From Owenia fusiformis (lineage: Eukaryota; Annelida; Polychaeta; Sabellida; Oweniidae), in assembly GCA_903813345.2 (NCBI GenBank), contig CAIIXF020000002.1, positions 26,240,455 to 26,304,454 on the forward strand: a stretch of DNA of 64,000 bases, in the 5' to 3' direction. Every line of letters starts with the position of its first letter. Position 1 is the first letter of the stretch. Positions 55,490 to 64,000 of this stretch are shown one piece after another. The translations under genes and the position numbers were made by a program. The notes below the pieces were generated by a model, which was not told where the DNA came from, searched no databases, and worked only from the letters and a program-made list of their open reading frames with translations.

Positions 55490-58400
55490 GTAAGTATAAT
55501 ATCCCAATAACACGTATAAAAATTGATTTTGTGTCGTTATTCTTTCCCTGGGGTTCACTTTTCAAAAAAGGTATATAGTTAAGGAATAAATAATGATAGG
55601 CCATTCAATATGGTGAAATTCAGCACGAGTTGGACAGAATGTTGTACAAAGCACGAACCGAAGGTGAGTGCATTTGTACTAACATTCTGTCCAACGAGTG
55701 CTGAATTTCACCATATTGAATGGCCTATCATTATTTATTCCGATTCAAACATAAAAATTAGTAAAAGCCGTGTCTGTGGAACGGGCTTGAAGGAAGAATA
55801 AGCCTACGCATGCTGTCAAGATTCTGAAGTCGGCCGGAAAAAATTTAGAATTTGTTTGGGCTGTTCTATTTTACTCCCCGTTTTAGATTTTATACGGTGT
55901 ATGCAAACATGTTACAGTAGTAATTTAAATAGTTACAGTAGTTACGGAGGGAGTAAAAAAGAACAGCTATCCCCGGACAGAGCCCCAGATGTGCAGCTGA
56001 GATGTGACGTCACTCAAAACAATGCAAATTGCAGATTGAATAGAGCATGGTCGTGCATCTATGGAGAATTAGAGAACGTTCTATATTGGCTATGCTGCAT
56101 TCTGATTGGTTGAGAAATTCGAATAGAGCACGGTCATGTTTGAATATGGTATATAGTATACACAACAGCCAAAAACCACCAAGAATTACCCTCCCCCTTG
56201 CTACTGATCACAGATAGCACATATTGGATAGCTCACAATAGAGCACGTACGACAATCACAATGGTACCAGTTTCGTATCGTGTGTAACTGGTATAGCAAC
56301 GATCTCAGAGAAAGTTATTGTGTCTTAATATATTATGTATGTATTTGGCGGAGAAATCTACAAATCTATCAGTATAACCCAATCGAAAAGAAAAATATTT
56401 GGGTGCAAGGCTATTGTTACAATTCAACACATGTATAAATTCTATCTGATTGAATACTGAATACTCAACAATATTAACTAGAAACTATCTGACTCAATAC
56501 TCAACACCATTAACTAGAAAACGGCAACTCCACGGAGTAGCAAATTCCAAAGAACACTATATAAATAATTAAATCTTTACAGTCACAATGTAATATTTAC
56601 CATCTACCCTCTCTTCCCTTCAATAAATATTTGAGATCATTGTAGTATCATGTTACCATACTTTCAAGACATCTCTAAGTAATGGAGAATTCCTGCTCTA
56701 GGCAGCCATTTTAAATTTTCAGAGGCACAAATCAGAAAGACAATGCCATAATTGTGATCTACTCTACAATTCTTTCAATTTGAGTATAATATAGCCATAC
56801 TTTTAAGAGATCAGAAAATAATTGCGAAATCCAATTAGGCGGCCATTTGGAATTTTTCGAGGCCCGAATTAGAAAAACGATACAATATTTGCTATCTACT
56901 CTGAATTGCCTTTTCTGTTAACTAATATTCGAGTTATCTACAGACAAACGGACGGACTGACTGGCATACGGGCGGAGGGCTTCACTATATCCCTACTGAA
57001 CTTCGTTCGTCGGAATAATTAGTGCTTGTCCTTTGGTATGGTTGTATCGGGACCAGTTGTCCTTTGAGGCGAGGACAAGCCACTCAAGATTATCAAGTTA
57101 TCTATTATCATTACTAAAACATGTTTACAATTAAATCTTTATTATAGTTGTTTTGGGATTCTTGTTTGTACTCTTGTATAGCGTGACACACAACTTTGGG
57201 ATAACTAATATCGACACTGTTAAAACGGTGGAACAATTGTTATTACTTTTTATCAGAAACGAGGGGGAACTAATCACTGATCGTTAACAATTAAAACATA
57301 TGTATATTCTCTAATTCAGATCCTCAGTCAGCTACTAACATACACAGTTATTTTGACGAGTCTTATATTTGCTGGGAGAGTGCTCGGAAAAGAACCTCTG
57401 GATGGAGTTTCAATGGCATCAACGGTTTGTTTATCAGATTTTGAGATATCCATATTTAAATGTTATTTTTGTAGCACTGTAACGGATGCGTAATACATCT
57501 TAGTATTTTCACGTCATGCTCAAGTGTCGTATTGATAAAATACAGTTTTCATGTTGTGATCGTTTCTAACTGCAAAATTAAGACATGTTCCATTTAGACA
57601 TTACTAGTCTTGCTTAAAAGACCCTGTACCCCCCCCCCCCTTTATCCTTCTCTCTATTGCCAGGTAGGTAAAGAGAGTGAAGTTGACGGGGGGGGGGGGT
57701 GGATACAGTCTTTAAGCAAGACTAGACATTACCAGAATTTTTTATCTGTCTGTTTCACGAGGAATAAAGTACGTTCAACTTGATAAACTAACACCTTTGT
57801 TTTTTCAGTTTATCAATCTTACTGGTGTTACGGTTGGGTTTGGCTTAAGCTTTGGCCTCGACACGTTGTTATCTCAGGTTAGGCACATTCTATTTACATA
57901 TGCATTATGCATTATGTATTTATTTATGTACAAATGTAGAATCGGATAGAAACAGTATAGTAGTAGTAGTGACAAAATTCAAAACAATTTATCTGACAGA
58001 AGCACATTGTAGCCCCGTTAAGGAGGTGCCATGGCACCACCCCCCATTTCGAACTACATACTTTTTTGAAAGGATTCCCGACTGGGCTGACAAAATGCAA
58101 ACCAACTTTTTCGAATAACTAGCCTTTGTTTATGGCGCAGGACTCAAGAATCCCAGAGCCCTCCCATTGAGCCATTAAGAGCTACTGTACATATCATGCA
58201 TTAGTAAAGGTCTCCCGAACAATCCTAATTGTGCTTTTTGTTGCTTTCTAGACATATGGCAGCGCCAACAAAAAGCGAGTTGGCGTTATTATCCAGAGAG
58301 GGACGATTATCATCATGCTGTTCTGCTTCCCTTGTTGGGCCCTTTACTGTAACACTGAGTCAATCATGAAGGTTGTCGGCCTTGATACCGAAGTGGCTGA

Positions 58401-61400
58401 GTATGCTGCCAAATATTGTCTCTGGTTCATTCCCGGATTACCAGTAAGTATATGTATGGTGCCTGTACGTGTATGAAAGAAAGCATACGATTGATGTTGA
58501 TTTACCTCGATCGTAATGTTCAGATGAAATAATCCTGAAACTACCGTAACATCTTCCTACATCGTCTCAGCCTAGACACGGAGCGTTTTTAGTGATTATA
58601 ATGCACTCTAGCACTCTGATTTTTCCATTTGTGTAATCGACTGCATACCATTACAAATCTAGCTAGTCCTCGATTTGAAATGCCTTCTGAAAATAATAAC
58701 AGAACAAATATTCAGAATGCGTATTTTATTGTGAACTTTCAGGGGATGATCTTACTTCAGATAATCAACAAATACCTCCAGAATCAGAACCTTGTGATGC
58801 CTCCACTGTGGATAGGGTTAGCCATGAATGTGGTGAACATAGTCCTACATTGTATATTTATCCTAGGCATAAAAATGAGCGTTGAGTAAGTACTCAAGAA
58901 TACCTCCCAATATCTCCAAAAATGATATATATACAGGGTGGGCCAAAAAAACAATACCCAACTTTAAATCAGAATGAAAATAGCTATGTTCAATATGATA
59001 CATTGATTTATATATCATTTTAAAGGTAATCCATTTTCAAACAATTTGGTATATAACACTATGTCATGAAATCAATATTTAAGTTTTATTATGCTTATTT
59101 GGGAGGCCGGATCGGTATTTAAGGTATCCAGATTTTAGGGAGAAAATAGTAAATCTGCGGAATAATGTTAATTTTTTATTTATAGAATATCATTTTGTTA
59201 GGTGAGTACATGCTTGTATATTTGCATATTGTGTGACTAAACTTATTGTTTATGAATTTTAGTGTTGTTATTATCAATAAGTACTCAAAGACATTAAATG
59301 TATTTGTGACGAGGATTTTATTTTCCAACAAGACATTGCCTTGTACCATAGATCAAAGGAGAGATTGGCATTTCTTTGCAAACAAGGTGTCAATTTGATG
59401 GATCTTGATGCTTGGCCACCCAACAGTCCTGATGCTAATGTGTTTGATTATCATACATGGCGCCATCTTGAGGAAATGGTACAATCAAAAGCATCCAATA
59501 AATCCATCCATTGATGAGCTGAAACAGAATCCTAAAGTGCTGAAATCAGAAATCTCTCAATAAGGCTATTGATAGATTGCGCTACCACTTGAAGCTTATT
59601 GTTGATGCAGAGGGGAGGGGGTGGAGGTATATTGAGCAATTGTTAAAATTTTTTAAATAAATTAAGTGTAAAATGATAGTAAACAACACTGAAATTCATA
59701 AACAATAAATTTAGTCACACAATGATGCAAATATCAATATCCAAGCATGTATTCAACCAACAAAAGAATGATATTCTATAAATAAAAAATTAACATAATT
59801 CCGCAGATTTACTATTTTCTCCCTTACATCTGGAAACCTGGAATAGCGACCCGGCCTCCCAAATAAGTATAAAAAAAACTTTACTATTGATTTCATGACA
59901 TAGTTTTATATACCAAATTGTTTGAAATTGTATAACCTTTAAAATGATATGTAAGTCAATGTACCATATTGAATGTAACTATTTTTATCCTGATTTGAAG
60001 TTGGGTATTGTTTTTTTTGGCCCACCCTGTATATAAATAACGCATTGTATAATTTTAAAAGGATTAAAGGTCAAAATCCCATGATTATTAATACAGCGCA
60101 CGGAAACAATCAACTCATGTTATATTTTACATAGGTTCTGGGCCAATATAAAGATGGCATCAACAACAGAATCCAGTGTTATCTTTTTCTCCGAGAATAT
60201 TTATAAATAAGCACAGATCGATTGCCATGCCATCTTTATTTAAAAATTATTTCTATCGACCTTAGCCAATGGTATTTTATTTACTAATCAGAATTTAATT
60301 AATTCTAATATAAGCTCGCTGCTGTCGATTTATTATCTTGAATATTTTTTGTTGACATGAGGTTCATATATTTTATAGTGGAGCAGCTATTTCTATAGGC
60401 TTGTCATTCTGGATAGCATGCTTAATGACTGTGGGCTACATCAAGTTCTATAAACTCCATGAAGAAACATGGGGAGGTAAGGTTTCTAGCAAGGATGGTT
60501 GATATTGCCTATCATTTACATCGATTGTTCTATAAAATTGAAGTAAAAAGTAAGGCGCTTTGGGAGCTTATACATATCGATAGGGGAACGCAATTTTGCT
60601 ACATGGTATTAAGGAGGTTACTCAATATCAATAATGTTCACTCATACTCAAAAATGTTTTATTGAATATGACATGTTTTGCAAGATTGTCTGCTAGGATT
60701 TTGTCAATAAATTGTCTAATAGCAAAAGATATGTTTACATAATCAAGGAACATTCATCATATCACTAAAATATTTCATAACATATTCAGAATAATTTAGT
60801 CATATGTTATTTACTTAGTTTCATGGCGTCAATGTTTTAAATGTTAATGTATTTGACAGGTTGGTCGGTAGAATGTCTCCAAGAATGGGGAGTGTTTTTC
60901 TACCTCGCACTTCCCGGTCTTGCAATGATGGGAATTGAGTTCTGGAACTACGAACTTGGGACATTTCTATCGGGTAATATGCGCTTTATATGTTTACTTT
61001 TAACACACATCAATGATTTCTCATATTTATAGTTTTATTCTTGACTAGAGTCTGCATTGAGATTTTAGTATTTGTATTGAAAGCAATTATATTGTATTTC
61101 AGGTATTCTGCCAGATGGAAAGGACGAACTTGCCGCCTCATTCATTGTGAGTACCCTTATCATATGTAGTACACATTCAAGCCAGTCGTATCTATATACT
61201 TCCTACATGACGTTCAGATTTATAAGATTCCCTTTTAATCTTATATTAATCCTGCATCTTGTAATCCAAATTAAAATATAATACATATTGTCGATCTAAC
61301 AATGAGTATACATGACATTGTGTATCTTACTAACTCTCATTCAAGTTGAACATTTTCTTTCTAGTTCAATTGTGGTGATCTCGAGTGGCATCCTAGTTCA

Positions 61401-64000
61401 ACGTGTCTCCTACTCGTGCGTCCATTAGAATAGAAATATTATGTGTTTATGATAAATATAATTGATTAATTGATTATCGTACTTATTCTTTGAAAAACAA
61501 TTTTTTACCGTAATGATTATGCAGCCTCATTTAAAATCGATGCAAACATTTATTTTGTAGACCCCTATAGGACTTGCAGTTGCCGCTAGTATCAGAGTGG
61601 GCCAGGCTTTGGGGGCTGGCGAGCACCGAGCAGCATCAGTAACGACGCGTGTCTCCCTATTCTTAGGACGTAAGTTTATACAATGTCAACAGCCATTCGT
61701 TACCACCATGCATGGTCACTATGTTTTTAACTAAAATCCTCAAAAAGGCGATTTTGATATTCATGTAGAGAACTTTTTTGAAACAATTGGAATAACAGTA
61801 TGTAAAATACAAACATTCAATTTTCCAGAATATTGAACTTGGTGTTCGACATTTGTATCAAAATTAATAATTATTCTAAAAGTTGATTGTATTAATTAAA
61901 CATTGCATTATAAATTGTTATTGTGGAATGTGTCTCATAGGCCCACGTAAGACTGGCTATTTCAAACAGGTGACACATGAATAAATAAATGAATAAATAA
62001 ATAAATGCATATTTTTAATATATTTTGTTTTATTTCAGTTTGTATCGTTCTATTAATTGGTATATTGTACAGTACCCTGCGATATGTCATACCAGGAGCC
62101 TTTACTCCAGTAGCGTAAGTTTCATATAAATATAATTAGTGGGCCCTGTTTTGATGCATTTTTCTATCAACCGTACAAAATGATTTCCTAACTAAAACTA
62201 TATAATCAAGCCGAGATAAATCAGTTAAAGGTTTTTTGAGCAGTACCAAAATATGGAATTGAGATAAAATAAGCCGAATGGAAATCAAAGGCATTTGACT
62301 TCAGACTTGACATTAGCAGTTTTGAGGAACTCTTAAATTATGGAAATTAAGATAGAAAAAGATTTTTTTATGTCATGGCAATTGCAGGATAAATTGTTAT
62401 AATGTCATTTTACAATCTGTATCAATTTCTCCCCTCAGCATGTAAATCTTTTGAAATTAGAGCATTTGTATCTTTACTTTCCGGACACCCTGTATAATAG
62501 TAAATCCTGGGCAAGGTATTATGTACATTTTTGCTTTTAGGAAGATTCGAGATCGTGCTGCTCAAATTATTCTCCAGCTAGCGTTGTCGCAATGCTTTGA
62601 CGGCATGCAGGTACGTTAGAAGTTTTTCCCTTGACATGTTGCCCATCCGTATTTTCTTTGTGTATCCCTTTATTGCTCTTCCTAGTCTTAATTGTTCATG
62701 AATAGTGGGTATACTTCAATTATTGATCGAGGAAGAAGGCACATTTTGTATTACTATATTTAGTATTACTCAGTTCAATCGTCTTACCGTCTATCACATC
62801 TCATATCCGTTTGTTTCGTTGCTACGTTTACCAATCTTATAGTCTATAATGTTCAATGGTATTTCAGCAAGTATGTGGAGGCATTCTCAGAGGGTGCGGC
62901 CGACAGACACTGGGCGCATGCGTCAACTTTATAGGGTTCTATATCATTGGAATGCCAGTTGGACTTCCTCTTATGTTCAAAACAAAGCTTGGAATCGCGG
63001 GTAAGTAAGAACAATTATTTACTAATAATGAAGGGCGCTCCGCAATATAGAAGAAGCTTTGAAATCTCGTGAAGTCTCGTTTTAATGAGATCACCGTAAG
63101 GAGAGATAGTCTAATCTAGCCGAATAGGGTAGTATTAGGGTGATATTATTTTCGATTATTTTTATTATTTGCCAGAATTTTTATATGATTTGAAAGTTGC
63201 AAACGATATTAAGAAAATTTAACCACCAAGAAGAAAAATATATTTAATAGTTGAGTAAATGAATGATTGTGATATTTTGAATACGATTCACATATAGGGA
63301 ATTTTAATAATATAAACGGTGTACCCAGTTAAGAAAATGTTTAACCATTATCACCTCTTCCAGGTCATTGGTGGGGAAATGTTCTGGCTTCCGCATTCCA
63401 AGCAATAGTGTTCAACATTGTCATTTACAAAACTGATTGGAAAAAGTTTTCGGATTCGGCACAAGTTAGAGCTGGTGTGAAGTTTGATGAAAAGAAAGTG
63501 AGACCAGATGACGAAGGTGAAGCAACAGAAGAGAAGAAAGAAGAGCCGGTTAAAGGTATAATCATGAGCGAATAGAGAGATTTCGCTCATACGTGATAGC
63601 ACATCTTATGTTTACGCGTTGCTGACGTTTCACAAAAATATGTGTTGATATGTTCCATAAAATGTGTATTTCATCGATCAATTCGAATGTTCTTTTCACC
63701 AAAAAAAGTTTTCTACTAATTCTAACAGGATAGCAATATGAATCTGAGCCAAATATCTCCATGATTCTCATCCAAACTATGAGATAAGTATTCACTCACT
63801 TATAAATAGCGTTTTAAACTATTGCTTTGCAACACAACTCTTTATTTCTAGATGACAAGTTGAACGAAAAGGGCATGGTGGCAAACGGTATATCAGGAAA
63901 GATAGAAGACGATGGTACGTACTTCGCTATGGAGCTTGAGGAAGAGAAACCCAGCCTAATCACTCTTGATACTCTTTCCACCAAGCAATTAATTCTTTAT
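54709..64000 (+). CDS. MATE-family (SLC47-like) multidrug/organic cation exporter
   Basis: Fifteen exons: 54709-54802, 55338-55489, 57320-57424, 57809-57877, 58252-58443, 58743-58885, 60379-60476, 60860-60973, 61103-61146, 61561-61669, 62039-62114, 62541-62610, 62868-63000, 63364-63555 and 63852 to about 64000. All borders are GT-AG and phases agree, giving about 580 residues, the usual size. MATE proteins swap H+ (or Na+) for organic cations across membranes. Family landmarks are ELKELFLIAWPV, FINLTGVTVGFGL, TYGSANKKRVGVIIQRG, GIEFWNYELGTFLSG with Glu311 and Glu316 (spaced as the essential Glu pair of human MATE1), AASIRVGQALGAGE and FDGMQ...CGGILRGCGRQTLGA. The tail is acidic and Lys-rich. 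The final exon may end at GATG|GTACGT (63914) or run past the edge. Confidence 0.92.
55583..55741. repeat. Long near-perfect hairpin in MATE intron 2
   Basis: GGAATAAATAATGATAGGCC is mirrored by GGCCTATCATTATTTATTCC. The arms of about 68 nt match almost completely, through AGTTGGACAGAATGTT, around a loop of about 22 nt (55651-55672). Confidence 0.9.
55850..56165. repeat. Partly inverted repeat region in MATE intron 2
   Basis: CTGTTCTATTTTACTCCC (about 55860) and GGGAGTAAAAAAGAACAG (about 55950) are inverted. TAGAGCATGGTCGTG and TAGAGCACGGTCATG repeat at 56041 and 56126. It may belong to a larger element with the hairpin to the left. Confidence 0.5.
57320..61146 (+). CDS. MATE exons 3-9: first half of the fold and Glu-bearing segment
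   Basis: Residues 83-337 include the first MatE repeat and the GIEFWNYELGTFLSG helix with Glu311 and Glu316. Exon 4 is only 69 nt (FINLTGVTVGFGLSFGLDTL...). Exons 3-5 join in phase 0. Confidence 0.88.
57605..57724. mobile_element. 120-bp hAT-type MITE in MATE intron 3
   Basis: The target duplication GACATTAC is at 57597-57604 and 57725-57732. The inverted ends are TAGTCTTGCTTAAAAGACC and GTCTTTAAGCAAGACTA. Runs of C and G face each other inside. Confidence 0.9.
58934..60029 (+). mobile_element. Mariner-type relict with very long inverted ends in MATE intron 6
   Basis: The ends CAGGGTGGGCCAAAAAAACA and TTTTTTTTGGCCCACCCTG are TA-flanked. The arms match for more than 200 bp (for example ATTTCATGACATAG-type blocks). 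The centre holds a transposase fragment (59323-59480). Confidence 0.88.
59323..59480 (+). pseudogene. Mariner transposase fragment (DDE region)
   Basis: FQQDIALYHRSKERLAFL then DAWPPNSPDANVFDYHTW matches the pattern QQD.A..H...WPPNSPDLNP.D of Tc1/mariner catalytic domains, with the second and third acidic residues present. The first Asp and the DNA-binding region are absent. Confidence 0.8.
61561..64000 (+). CDS. MATE exons 10-15: second half and C-terminal tail
   Basis: TPIGLAVAASIRVGQALGAG opens the second repeat. The last membrane segments lie on 62868-63000 and 63364-63555 (HWWGNVLASAFQAIVFNIVI). The tail (DEGEATEEKKEEPVK, MELEEEKPSLI) is strongly charged. A final hydrophobic helix, if present as in some animal MATEs, would lie beyond the window. 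Confidence 0.85.
62470..62505. repeat. Solo mariner-type terminus in a MATE intron
   Basis: CCGGACACCCTGTATA resembles a TA-flanked terminus. No partner end was seen nearby. Confidence 0.35.
63050..63105 (+). repeat. Dispersed short repeat family, copy 3
   Basis: GAAGCTTTGAAATCTCGTGA and TTTTAATGAGATCACC match copies at 8471 and 53615. Confidence 0.6.
63573..63625. repeat. Solo end of the composite-element family in the last MATE intron
   Basis: ATAGAGAGATTTCGCTCATA followed by CGTGATAGCAC matches the termini of the elements at 25246 and 28669, including the TA flank. No second end is visible in the window. Confidence 0.55.

Noticed and set aside
62470-62505. A full mariner element in the MATE intron
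   Set aside because: Only one terminus (ACACCCTGTATA) is visible, with no inverted partner.

Overview
This window is intron-rich, AT-rich nuclear DNA from an invertebrate animal. It has GT-AG introns, secreted mosaic proteins, Tc1/mariner and hAT elements, LINE fragments and satellite arrays. I see no bacterial-style operons. I cannot name the species; a marine invertebrate, possibly lophotrochozoan, would fit, but that is a guess.

Left part (1-19.5 kb, minus strand): two head-to-tail paralogues of a secreted mosaic protease gene. Exon boundaries read from the sequence give a complete phase-consistent model for the upstream copy A (19466 to 11484, 13 exons, 1259 codons plus stop). Its order is signal peptide, helical region, CCP-like module, two LamG/ConA-like domains, a trypsin domain with intact triad, and a second trypsin-fold domain that has lost its His and Ser. 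Copy B (9674 to 710, continuing past the left edge) repeats the same exon order and phases as far as the first trypsin exon. An antisense non-LTR reverse transcriptase sits in one of its introns. The trypsin exon ends inside a 25-bp minisatellite (1-724) whose unit is the exon/intron junction itself, so the array is a series of about 29 splice-donor-like sites.

Middle (19.5-42.5 kb): a C2H2 zinc-finger last exon and a frameshifted zinc-finger relict lie on the minus strand. Next come two copies of one composite DNA element, the second broken by a MITE and by a poly(A)-tailed LINE end. A minus-strand gene (41457 to 31605) joins a TTF-like zinc finger to a BEN-like domain. Its introns hold an 864-bp foldback, nested transposons, a hAT relict and short MITEs, one of which abuts the probable first splice donor.

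42.8-46.9 kb: two satellite arrays with a 132-bp unit face each other in opposite orientation around about 0.7 kb of unique sequence. From 46.9 to 54.7 kb I see only repeats and a mariner relict.

Right part (54709-64000, plus strand): a MATE-family (SLC47-like) transporter gene. Fifteen exons in consistent phase encode about 580 residues, and the last exon runs to or near the window edge. Its introns carry a long perfect-type hairpin, a hAT MITE with 8-bp target duplication and a mariner-like relict.

The most notable items are the mosaic protease pair, the splice-donor minisatellite, the inverted satellite arrays and the layered composite elements. All gene models come from reading splice sites and phase by eye. 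No homology search was run.
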